Of a stretch of 12,047 nt of DNA, positions 5,743 through 12,047 are shown one piece after another. Numbering within the stretch: the stretch's first letter is position 1; every line of letters starts with the position of its first letter. Made by a program: the position numbers and the translations under genes. This DNA is from CAIJZX01 sp043766165. Its GTDB lineage: Bacteria; Patescibacteriota; Patescibacteriia; SBBC01; CAIJZX01. The notes beneath the pieces are model-generated. The model was given only the letters and a program-made list of their open reading frames with translations. It had not been told where the DNA came from and did no database searches. The stretch covers positions 1-12,047 of the forward strand of contig JAYUIJ010000027.1 of assembly GCA_043766165.1 (NCBI GenBank). Reading direction: 5' to 3'.

Positions 5743-7160
5743 ATTTTCAGATCACGATCCCAGAATTTTCGACCCCGTTAGACGCCTTCTGGTGGGCTTT
5801 TACCCACGGCGGGTGGATTGTGTTAGTTATTGCTGCCGGCTACGGTGTCTGGTGGCTGTACCTTGATTTTATTCAGGGCCGGTTCGTGATGAACACAAAA
5901 TATGTTCTGCTCGCCATCGATGTACCGCGCGAGAACGAGCAGACACCAAAAGCGGTCGAACATATGTTTAGTCATTTTCACGGTATCTTAAAAAATCCAA
6001 ATTTTCTAGAACAATATCGTGACGGCTATGTCCAACCGACCATTAGTGTTGAATTAATTTCGGTCGGTGGCTTTATCCAATTTTTGATTCGAGCACCGGA
6101 AGTTCAACGGGATTTAGTTGAAGCCGCTATTTATGCCCAATATCCGAATGCGGAAATTTCTGAGGTTGAAGATTATGTTGATCAATTCCCGGCGGTATTT
6201 CCGAACGATGAATACGACATGTGGGGTTGTGAAATGACCTTAACCGCCGACCAAGCATTCCCAATTCGTACCTACCCTATGTGGGAACATAGTTTAACTC
6301 AGACATTTCTTGACCCGCTTGCTTCAACTTTAGAAATGTTCGGTCGGATGAAATCTGGTGAGCAGATGTGGTTTCAGTTAGTCCTCCGTCCGAATGGCAG
6401 TAACGCTTGGCGCGATAAAGGTCAGACCTTGATCAATAAAATTATTGGTTTTAAATCGCCAGCCAAAAAAAAATCGGGACTAGGCAGCACACTCGCTGAA
6501 GCGCCGGGGCAGATCGCGACGGGGGCATGGGAAACAATTACCCGAACCTTAATTGATCCGGGTGAGCCCGCCAAGCCGCAGAAAGAAGATAATAAGACTA
6601 CCAGTAACTTGTTGGCTATTTCTACCAACATTAAAGCTCAGGCTGAAGCTATCGGTTTAAAAATTTCTAAATTAGGATTTGACGTTAAATTTCGTACATT
6701 ATATTTTGGAACGCTTGATCAGTTTAGCAAAGCTCGAGTTTCCGCCATCACCGGCGCTTTAAAACAATTTAATACGCTTGACCTCAATGGATTCAAGCCG
6801 GATAGTAAAATGAAAACTTCACGTGATTTTTTCTTTGTTAAACGACGGGTCAATAACTTGAAAAAAAGAATTCTATGGGGCTACAAGTACCGGAGTATTT
6901 GGCGTGGTCGTAAAGTATTTGTACTGAACATTGAAGAGTTAGCCTCACTCTGGCACTTTCCAGTTATTACCGTTAAAGCACCACAGGTCAAGAAGCAGGA
7001 AGCCAAGCGTGGTGAGCCGCCAGTGGCCTTGCCAGTTGGGGAAGAATTGGAATATGTACCAAAGGTTCAGCCAGCGGCCGACGGAAAGATTGTCCCCAGT
7101 CCTACCCCGGCCGTAGCCGGAAGTACCGGCGGTCCACCGCCTAACTTACCGATCGGATAA
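5739..7160 (+). CDS. One-pass membrane protein, partner of the downstream VirD4/TraG-like ATPase
   Basis: I do not recognise a named family with certainty. The 473-aa protein has one membrane segment at about 25-45 (HGGWIVLVIAAGYGVWWLY) and no cleavable signal. A large, probably cytoplasmic body follows with strands and helices, for example ELISVGGFIQFLIRAP (105-120) and an acidic stretch rich in Asp, Glu and Tyr. A basic segment (about 360-390) comes next, and then a proline-rich tail with PSPTPAVAG near the end. It overlaps the upstream gene by four bases and ends five bases before the ATPase. Similar membrane protein/ATPase pairs occur in Patescibacteria genomes (my recollection), and the tight packing suggests a complex. 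The likely role is a membrane anchor or adaptor for the ATPase, in DNA or protein transport. The function is inferred from context only. Confidence 0.7.
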   Translation: MNFQITIPEFSTPLDAFWWAFTHGGWIVLVIAAGYGVWWLYLDFIQGRFVMNTKYVLLAIDVPRENEQTPKAVEHMFSHFHGILKNPNFLEQYRDGYVQPTISVELISVGGFIQFLIRAPEVQRDLVEAAIYAQYPNAEISEVEDYVDQFPAVFPNDEYDMWGCEMTLTADQAFPIRTYPMWEHSLTQTFLDPLASTLEMFGRMKSGEQMWFQLVLRPNGSNAWRDKGQTLINKIIGFKSPAKKKSGLGSTLAEAPGQIATGAWETITRTLIDPGEPAKPQKEDNKTTSNLLAISTNIKAQAEAIGLKISKLGFDVKFRTLYFGTLDQFSKARVSAITGALKQFNTLDLNGFKPDSKMKTSRDFFFVKRRVNNLKKRILWGYKYRSIWRGRKVFVLNIEELASLWHFPVITVKAPQVKKQEAKRGEPPVALPVGEELEYVPKVQPAADGKIVPSPTPAVAGSTGGPPPNLPIG

Positions 7161-7165
7161 CGCCC

Positions 7166-9079
7166 ATGCCAGAAACAGACACAGAGCGAAACCCTAACGG
7201 CGACATTACCCTCTTTGCTAAAACGAACTACCGCGGTTCACTGCAGCCGTTTGGGATCAAAACCGATGACCGTCGTCGGCATATGTATGTTATCGGAAAA
7301 ACAGGTATGGGTAAATCAACCTTGTTGGAAAACATGGTTATTCAGGATATTCGTTCGGGGCGGGGATTAGCCGTCGTTGATCCGCACGGCGACTTGGTGG
7401 AAAAAGTACTCAAGTACGTTCCATCATACCGCATTAACGATGTCATCTACCTCAATCCGGCTGACATGGATTTTCCGATCGCCTTTAATATTCTGGAATC
7501 AGTTGATCCGACCCATCGTCACTTAGTTGCTTCGGGTTTAATCGCCGTCTTCAAAAAAATCTGGGCCGACTCCTGGGGGCCACGGCTGGAACACATTTTA
7601 CGGAATACCATCTTAGCTTTGATTGAATATCCTGGATCAACCTTGCTGGGGGTGACAAGAATGTTGGTCGACAAACCATACCGCCTAAAAGTTCAAGATC
7701 AATTATCCGATCCAATTGTAAAAGCCTTTTGGCGTGATGAATTTTCTTCGTTTAATGATAAATTTCGTACGGAAGCGGTCTCGCCAATTCAAAATAAGAT
7801 TGGACAGTTCTTATCGTCGTCCATTATTCGTAACATCGTCGGCCAGCCGAAATCAACGATTGATATGCGGGAAACAATGGATACCGAAAAAATTCTCTTG
7901 CTCAACTTGGCCAAAGGACGTATCGGTGAAGACAACGCGAGTTTACTTGGTGCTATGTTAATTACTAAAATCCAATTAGCGGCCATGAGCCGGATTGACA
8001 TTCCTGAACCACAACGTCGGGATTTTTTCCTCTACGTCGACGAGTTCCAAAACTTTGCCACTGAATCATTTGCCAGTATTTTATCTGAAGCTCGGAAATA
8101 TCGTTTAGATTTAATTATTGCTCACCAATATATTGAGCAGCTTGATGAAAAAGTTCAAGCGGCCGTGTTCGGCAACGTGGGAACCATGGTCTGTTTCCGC
8201 GTGGGCGCCGCTGACGCTGAGTTTTTAGCTAAGGAATTTACCCCAGTCTTTGAAGAGCCTGACTTGTTGAACCTGACCAAGTACGATATGTACTTGAAAC
8301 TGATGATCGATGGCGTGGCTTCAGAACCATTTTCAGCGACTGGCATGCCGCCGGTGGGTAATCCTGACAACTTGGAAGAAAAAGTCATTGCTGTTTCACG
8401 CGAGCGATATGCTAAGCCACGCGAAGTGGTTGAAGATAAAATTGCTCGCTGGAGCGGGATGTCCGAAACATTTGCCGCAACCGCCCAAGCCGAAAATCGG
8501 GCTTCACGTGATGACCGGGATGAACAGCCGCGGCGCGAGCCACAACCGCGAGAAGACATGGTAGTACTTGATCGTCAGCCTGTGGTCGTAGCGCCTCCTG
8601 CGGCTAGCATATCGCTTATCCAAGCAGTTCAACCAGGGGCACCAGCTACGACCACGTCCCATCCACCCCGAACATTTTCGCCGCCGCCGAGTCGGCCACA
8701 AGAGATGCGTCGACAGTCACCACGACCGATGCAGAATCAACGCCCACGCCAACCATCGCGTCCGCCAATGCGTGAACAGTCTAGTCGACCTATGTCGCAG
8801 CCGGTTGCTTCAAAAATTCCAGCGGCTAGCATTTCCTTAAGCGAGTTACGCCCACGTCCTGCTCCCATGAAAGAATCGCAATCTCCAGCTCAACCACCGG
8901 CCGTATCAGCATCAAGTATATCGTTGAATGAATTGCGTCCGCGGTCATCTGAACCAGCGAAAGCACCACCTATTCCATCGCGCCCACAGCCAACTCCATC
9001 AACGGTTATCCCACCGACGCCAAAGCGACCACAAGAGCCAACTTCGCTCCAACCGGGACAAATAATTCATCTCGATTAA
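7166..9079 (+). CDS. VirD4/TraG-like (DUF87/HerA-type) ATPase with proline-rich tail
   Basis: The 637-aa protein is a P-loop pump of the conjugative coupling protein superfamily. Walker A is GKTGMGKS (44-51), VVDPHGDLVEK (70-80) is the strand and loop common to this family, Walker B is FFLYVDEF (287-294) with D292 and E293, and AHQY (319-322) supplies the polar sensor. The ATPase domain fills about 1-430. There is no membrane segment, unlike classic VirD4, so the preceding membrane protein may tether it. Residues about 440-637 are a low-complexity tail rich in Pro, Arg, Gln and Ser. It holds three copies of an A-S-I-S-L motif (479-484, 553-558, 582-587), the last two followed by ELRPR. No relaxase or pilus genes are in the window. 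The likely job is moving DNA or protein across the membrane, unproven. Confidence 0.85.
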   Translation: MPETDTERNPNGDITLFAKTNYRGSLQPFGIKTDDRRRHMYVIGKTGMGKSTLLENMVIQDIRSGRGLAVVDPHGDLVEKVLKYVPSYRINDVIYLNPADMDFPIAFNILESVDPTHRHLVASGLIAVFKKIWADSWGPRLEHILRNTILALIEYPGSTLLGVTRMLVDKPYRLKVQDQLSDPIVKAFWRDEFSSFNDKFRTEAVSPIQNKIGQFLSSSIIRNIVGQPKSTIDMRETMDTEKILLLNLAKGRIGEDNASLLGAMLITKIQLAAMSRIDIPEPQRRDFFLYVDEFQNFATESFASILSEARKYRLDLIIAHQYIEQLDEKVQAAVFGNVGTMVCFRVGAADAEFLAKEFTPVFEEPDLLNLTKYDMYLKLMIDGVASEPFSATGMPPVGNPDNLEEKVIAVSRERYAKPREVVEDKIARWSGMSETFAATAQAENRASRDDRDEQPRREPQPREDMVVLDRQPVVVAPPAASISLIQAVQPGAPATTTSHPPRTFSPPPSRPQEMRRQSPRPMQNQRPRQPSRPPMREQSSRPMSQPVASKIPAASISLSELRPRPAPMKESQSPAQPPAVSASSISLNELRPRSSEPAKAPPIPSRPQPTPSTVIPPTPKRPQEPTSLQPGQIIHLD

Positions 9080-9118
9080 GCTTGCCCCGAGCAAGCTAAT
9101 CTGATACACTCATGCTCG
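9079..9118 (+). promoter_or_regulatory. Two mutually exclusive hairpins and possible weak promoter before the glycosyltransferase
   Basis: AGCTTGC (9079-9085) pairs with GCAAGCT (9091-9097). Alternatively CGAGCA (9088-9093) pairs with TGCTCG (9113-9118), next to ATG 9120. There is no T-tract, so termination is doubtful. TTGCCC (9082-9087) and TACACT (9105-9110) are 17 bp apart and could be a weak promoter, giving an almost leaderless message starting near 9117. Confidence 0.3.
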
Positions 9119-9119
9119 T

Positions 9120-10010
9120 ATGACGAAGCTGTCTTGTGTTATTCCGGCCTACAACGAAGCCGAAAGTCTGCCGCATTTGTGGGTCGCGCTTGAACCAATT
9201 TTAAAAACTTTTCCTGATTGGGAAGTTATTTTTGTTAGTGACGGAAGTACTGACGGGACATTGAGGTGGATCAAGGAACTAGGCGCACTGAATGCAAAAA
9301 TCCGTCTCGTCGATCTTCGTCGCAATCGCGGAAAGTCAGCCGCACTAATGGCCGGTTTTAGCGCGGCGGTTGGCGATGTGATAGTCACCCTCGACGCTGA
9401 TTTGCAAGATGATCCAACGGAAGTTCCAAAACTCATCGCCGCGCTTGATGAACAAAATGCCGATATGGTTGGCGGCTGGAAACAGAAACGTCATGATCCG
9501 CTAGTAAAAGTTTTGTCATCGAAAGTCTTTAATAGCCTAGCGAACGGCGCGCTCGGCACACATTTCAATGATCTGAATTGCGGATTAAAAGCATACCGGA
9601 GTGAAGTGGCAAAAAGTTTAGATCTCTATGGCGATCTGTATCGATTTATACCGCTGCTGGCAACTGCTCAAGGTTGGAAAGCGATCGAGTTACCGGTCAC
9701 CCATCATCCACGTCAGCACGGTGTTTCAAAATATGGATTACGATTGAACGGCGTCTTTGATTTAATGAGTTTATTACTCATTACACGATACCGCTGGAAG
9801 CCCCTCCATTTTTTTGGCCGCTGGGGCGCATTGATGCTATTGATCGGAGTTGTTATTCTGATCTACTTAACTGTTCAGCATTTTGAAGGGCACACTATCG
9901 GCGATCGTCCGCTCCTTATTTTTGGCATATTATTTGTGCTGGCGGGGCTTCAATTATTTTTTACCGGCCTGCTCGGCGATTTAATTCTCCAACAACGAAA
10001 CAAACAATGA
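9120..10010 (+). CDS. GT2 glycosyltransferase, DPM1/GtrB-like polyprenyl-phosphate sugar transferase
   Basis: The 296-aa protein has a GT-A domain in residues 1-225. It contains VIPAYNE (7-13), DGSTDGT (41-47), the metal-binding LDADLQDDP (91-99) and RQHGVSKYGL (198-207), the signature of dolichol/undecaprenyl-phosphate mannosyl- or glucosyltransferases. Two membrane segments follow at about 234-252 and 264-288, as in GtrB-type enzymes. It should move a sugar from a nucleotide donor onto a polyprenyl phosphate at the cytoplasmic face of the membrane; the sugar cannot be told from sequence. ATG 9120 is immediately followed by the family's usual start and has no Shine-Dalgarno. It leads a cassette with a methyltransferase and a flippase-like protein. 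Confidence 0.9.
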   Translation: MTKLSCVIPAYNEAESLPHLWVALEPILKTFPDWEVIFVSDGSTDGTLRWIKELGALNAKIRLVDLRRNRGKSAALMAGFSAAVGDVIVTLDADLQDDPTEVPKLIAALDEQNADMVGGWKQKRHDPLVKVLSSKVFNSLANGALGTHFNDLNCGLKAYRSEVAKSLDLYGDLYRFIPLLATAQGWKAIELPVTHHPRQHGVSKYGLRLNGVFDLMSLLLITRYRWKPLHFFGRWGALMLLIGVVILIYLTVQHFEGHTIGDRPLLIFGILFVLAGLQLFFTGLLGDLILQQRNKQ

Positions 10011-10088
10011 TCCCGTTAGACGGCACAGTACATACGTTAAGAAATTATTTTTACAACACTTTTTGCAATCTAAACCGTCTAACGGGAT
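10010..10088. repeat. 14-bp perfect inverted repeat, REP/BIME-like
   Basis: ATCCCGTTAGACGG (10010-10023) is the exact reverse complement of CCGTCTAACGGGAT (10075-10088), with 51 bp between. Each arm is itself a small hairpin (CCGT-TAG-ACGG), so the layout is two small palindromes in opposite orientation, as in REP pairs. It spans the gap between the glycosyltransferase stop and the methyltransferase ATG and includes two bases of that ATG. Eleven bases of the motif recur at 5774-5784 inside a coding region. In mRNA the arms could form a long stem over the start. Confidence 0.6.
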
Positions 10089-10671
10089 GAGTTCCACTAA
10101 CCAACATAAATACGAAAGTCCGAATCCGCTCAGAAAAATGTGGCTCCGTCCTTTTCAACGACGGTTTATTGCCACGGTCGCGGGCGTTTCGCCTCAATCA
10201 TTACTGGAAGTCGGAACCGGGGAAGGATTTCTATTAGAACGACTACATCAACGCCTACCACAGACACGCATGGTTGGTCTTGATGTCGTTGAGAGTTTTG
10301 TTAATGAGGGACATCGAATTTTTCCTCATTTGGATTTGCGGGTGGGCGATATTTATCATATCAATGAGCCAGATAATAGTTGGGATGTTGTAGTAGCCAG
10401 TGAAATACTCGAGCACCTGGATCATCCAGAGGAAGCTTTGCGAGAGCTAAAACGAGTCGCAAAAAATTACGTGGTACTCTCCGTTCCCTGGGAACCGTTT
10501 TTCCGTCTAGGTAACTTGGTTCGTGGTGGCCATCTCAAAACGTTTGGTAATCATCCCGAGCACATCAATCATTGGTCAGCCGAAAGTTTCTCAAAATTTG
10601 TTGCTACAGAATTCCAGGTTGAACAAGTGATTCGCTCGATGCCATGGACGATCGTCCTCGCTCGCGTCTAA
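10087..10671 (+). CDS. Class I SAM-dependent methyltransferase
   Basis: The protein is 194 aa from ATG 10087; an in-frame TTG 24 bases upstream lies within the inverted-repeat region and is less likely. Motif I is LLEVGTGEGFLL (39-50), the SAM-binding glycine loop. The acidic end of strand 2 is VGLDVV, followed by VGDIYHI, and WDVVVASEILEHLDHPEEAL is the motif IV region of Methyltransf_11/25 enzymes. The C-terminal HPEHINHWSAESF is typical of methyltransferases found in glycan clusters. The substrate is unknown; the neighbours suggest a polyprenyl-linked sugar or a related lipid (inference). The last 28 bases overlap the next gene, so they are probably cotranslated. The start codon sits in the 3' arm of a 14-bp inverted repeat that could restrict initiation. 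Confidence 0.85.
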   Translation: MSSTNQHKYESPNPLRKMWLRPFQRRFIATVAGVSPQSLLEVGTGEGFLLERLHQRLPQTRMVGLDVVESFVNEGHRIFPHLDLRVGDIYHINEPDNSWDVVVASEILEHLDHPEEALRELKRVAKNYVVLSVPWEPFFRLGNLVRGGHLKTFGNHPEHINHWSAESFSKFVATEFQVEQVIRSMPWTIVLARV

Positions 10672-11537
10672 GCGTTTGGCGGCTGGTTGGATGGATTGTT
10701 ACCATTCTAGCTTTAGGTTTTATTATTCGCTGGTTACTACGACTTGATCATACAGTTTGGCAAAGTTTGTTGCATTTGCGTCTGTGGTGGGTAATCGGCG
10801 GACTCGCGGTTTTTCAAGTATGGTTCCTCTTGCGTTTCTTGGCGTGGGAAGTGATTGTTCGTCGTCACGGTTCTGAGTTACAACGTCATCAAACACTTCG
10901 CTCATGGACCATCAGTGAGCTCATGCGCTATGTCCCCGGGAATGTCTGGTCATTTGCCGCAAAGTATCGGAGCAGTGTCACCGCCGGCGCTAATCCCTCA
11001 GGCGCGATCCAAGCATTAGTGGTCGAAGCTTTTGGTTTACTCAGTGGCGCGGCGTTAATTTCTGCCTTATTTCTTGATCCACAGCGCTGGTGGTGGGTAG
11101 CGTTAGGGATTGTCGTGCTCTTACCCCTAGCCACGCCCTGGATATTTGTCGGGGTGGCAAAACTATTGCACTGGAAAGATGTCCCACGCGTGTCGCTGAC
11201 TGAAAGCTTAGTTTTATTATTATGGTATTGTTTCGTCTGGTTGGTTTTTGGTCTAGCAAGCGCGATGATTTACCATAGTTTTCCTGCCCTCCCAACCATA
11301 ACCTATGCTCGACTGATCGGGATAAACGTGGCTGCGTGGCTCGTAGGCTACATCAGTATTATTACCCCGATGGGTCTGGGCGTTCGCGAAGTCACGTTTG
11401 TGAAATTAGTTGCTGGGACTTTAACGAATGCGGCGGCTAGCTTAGTTGCCCTGGTCACACGCGTCGTTTTTGTTATCAGTGAACTTATTTTTCTAGGTAT
11501 CGTTTTGACGTGGTATGGCGTGAAGCGACGGGGTTGA
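10644..11537 (+). CDS. Flippase-like integral membrane protein (LPG_synthase_TM/UPF0104, AglD/YbhN type)
   Basis: The 297-aa protein has seven to eight membrane segments (about 12-32, 47-66, 122-143, 149-171, 188-210, 225-240, 260-292). It carries the two signatures of the family: RYVPGNVWSFAAKY (95-108) and TPMGLGVREVTFVKL (241-255). It lacks the soluble C-terminal domain of MprF, so it is not a lysyl-phosphatidylglycerol synthase. Members of this membrane-only group are linked to lipid or lipid-linked sugar movement (YbhN, AglD). With the glycosyltransferase and methyltransferase it fits export or assembly of a polyprenyl-linked glycan. ATG 10644 is the best start because it retains the whole first segment, though it overlaps the preceding gene by 28 bases. 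No clear terminator follows. Confidence 0.85.
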   Translation: MDDRPRSRLSVWRLVGWIVTILALGFIIRWLLRLDHTVWQSLLHLRLWWVIGGLAVFQVWFLLRFLAWEVIVRRHGSELQRHQTLRSWTISELMRYVPGNVWSFAAKYRSSVTAGANPSGAIQALVVEAFGLLSGAALISALFLDPQRWWWVALGIVVLLPLATPWIFVGVAKLLHWKDVPRVSLTESLVLLLWYCFVWLVFGLASAMIYHSFPALPTITYARLIGINVAAWLVGYISIITPMGLGVREVTFVKLVAGTLTNAAASLVALVTRVVFVISELIFLGIVLTWYGVKRRG

Positions 11538-11572
11538 CGAGAACCTAGGAAGTGAATTAGAGTATCGGTGGT

Positions 11573-11610
11573 GGCTGGCCAGGAGGGCAGGCCTTATTGT
11601 AATATTTTTT
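11573..11610 (+). repeat. Imperfect GC-rich hairpin before the REP transposase
   Basis: GGCTGGCC (11573-11580) and GGCAGGCC (11586-11593) pair over eight positions with one G-T and one G-A mismatch around a 5-nt loop. An AT-rich stretch ends in six T (11605-11610), twelve or more bases after the stem. It could be a REP-like recognition hairpin of the adjacent transposase, preceded by GTGGTG, or a poor terminator of the glycan cassette. Confidence 0.4.
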
Positions 11611-11612
11611 CT

Positions 11613-12047
11613 ATGTTAGGAGTTAAGATAAAACGATTACCAATGTATGACTATACATCAGATGGTTATTATTTTGTGACTATTGTGTCACGATTACGGC
11701 AACCTTTGTTTGTTGATTTTGAAGAACTGATTGAACAAGTGTTCCATGAAGTTGCTGAATCTTTTGTCGGAGTCAAAATTGATACAATAACAGTGATGTC
11801 GAATCATGTACATTGCATTATCCATTTTGAAAAATCTAACACTTTTCTGGGAGAAGTTGCACGACGAGCAAAAGCAAAAATAAGCTATCTCTTGAAACAG
11901 CAATGTTGGCAAGCAAATTACTATGAACATATCATTCGTAACGAGGAATCACTTGGAAGAATTCGAGAGTACATTCTACATAATCCCGAAATTGAGCAAA
12001 TGAGATTAGAATATACAAACAGGCCAATATTCAAGGCAAAAAAGTGA
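11613..12047 (+). CDS. REP-associated tyrosine transposase (RAYT, Y1_Tnp/TnpA_REP)
   Basis: The protein is 144 aa from ATG 11613; a GTG at 11568 in the same frame lies before the hairpin and adds residues unlike the family. MYDYTSDGYYFVTIVSR (11-27) is the usual N-terminus. VMSNHVHCIIHF (61-72) contains the HUH metal-binding pair H65 and H67, and WQANYYEHIIRNEESLGRI (99-117) contains the catalytic tyrosine (Y103 or Y104). REYILHNPEIEQ is the normal end. RAYTs are single-strand endonucleases related to IS200/IS605 TnpA that act on REP hairpins rather than forming complete insertion sequences. All key residues are intact, so it may be active. The gene is visibly more AT-rich than its neighbours, pointing to horizontal origin. 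It ends exactly at the window edge. Confidence 0.9.
   Translation: MLGVKIKRLPMYDYTSDGYYFVTIVSRLRQPLFVDFEELIEQVFHEVAESFVGVKIDTITVMSNHVHCIIHFEKSNTFLGEVARRAKAKISYLLKQQCWQANYYEHIIRNEESLGRIREYILHNPEIEQMRLEYTNRPIFKAKK

Noticed and set aside
9079..9097. Hairpin after the ATPase gene as a rho-independent terminator
   Set aside because: The stem is only 7 bp and no T-tract follows; it is listed as an uncertain regulatory site instead.
11568..11612. GTG 11568 as start of the REP transposase
   Set aside because: The extra residues do not match the family and are encoded by the GC-rich hairpin region.
1..12047. tRNA, rRNA, CRISPR arrays or replication origin
   Set aside because: No cloverleaf, rRNA-like block, regularly spaced direct repeats or DnaA-box cluster was seen on either strand.

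Overview
The window looks like a chromosomal segment of a Candidate Phyla Radiation (Patescibacteria) bacterium, probably from a Parcubacteria-type lineage. This is inferred from gene content: a YkuD transpeptidase fused to an FG-GAP propeller, a sigma region 4 protein with winged-helix repeats, a membrane protein paired with a VirD4/TraG-type ATPase, and a DPM1-like glycolipid cassette. No taxonomic marker such as rRNA is present. TGA is used only as stop and tryptophan is TGG, so the code is standard. Genes are tightly packed, several overlap by ATGA-type junctions, and almost none has a clear Shine-Dalgarno sequence.

Layout. The left edge (1-55, minus) holds the first codons of a probable insertion-sequence transposase. 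A strong promoter (108-136) fires rightward into a roughly 190-nt leader that is predicted to be highly structured, ahead of a secreted L,D-transpeptidase (335-1753). A second promoter (1759-1787) drives secD-secF (1925-4478), which ends in a rho-independent terminator. The secD leader holds a 36-codon ORF that overlaps the secD start, plus a stem covering the start codon. A third, near-consensus promoter (4525-4553) drives three packed genes: a sigma-4/winged-helix regulator, a one-pass membrane protein and a VirD4/TraG-like ATPase (4588-9079). A cassette of GT2 glycosyltransferase, SAM methyltransferase and flippase-like membrane protein follows (9120-11537). The window ends with an AT-rich REP-associated tyrosine transposase (11613-12047) preceded by a hairpin.

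The common theme is the cell envelope: wall cross-linking, protein export, a membrane-bound DNA- or protein-moving ATPase, and glycolipid assembly. The most striking observation is that SecD carries a parvulin-type prolyl isomerase domain inserted in its extracytoplasmic part. The order of its elements suggests a circular permutation, which would couple translocation to folding. Other points of interest are the structured leader of the transpeptidase, the uORF and start-codon stem of secD, and a 14-bp inverted repeat over the methyltransferase start that resembles a REP pair and lies near a REP transposase.
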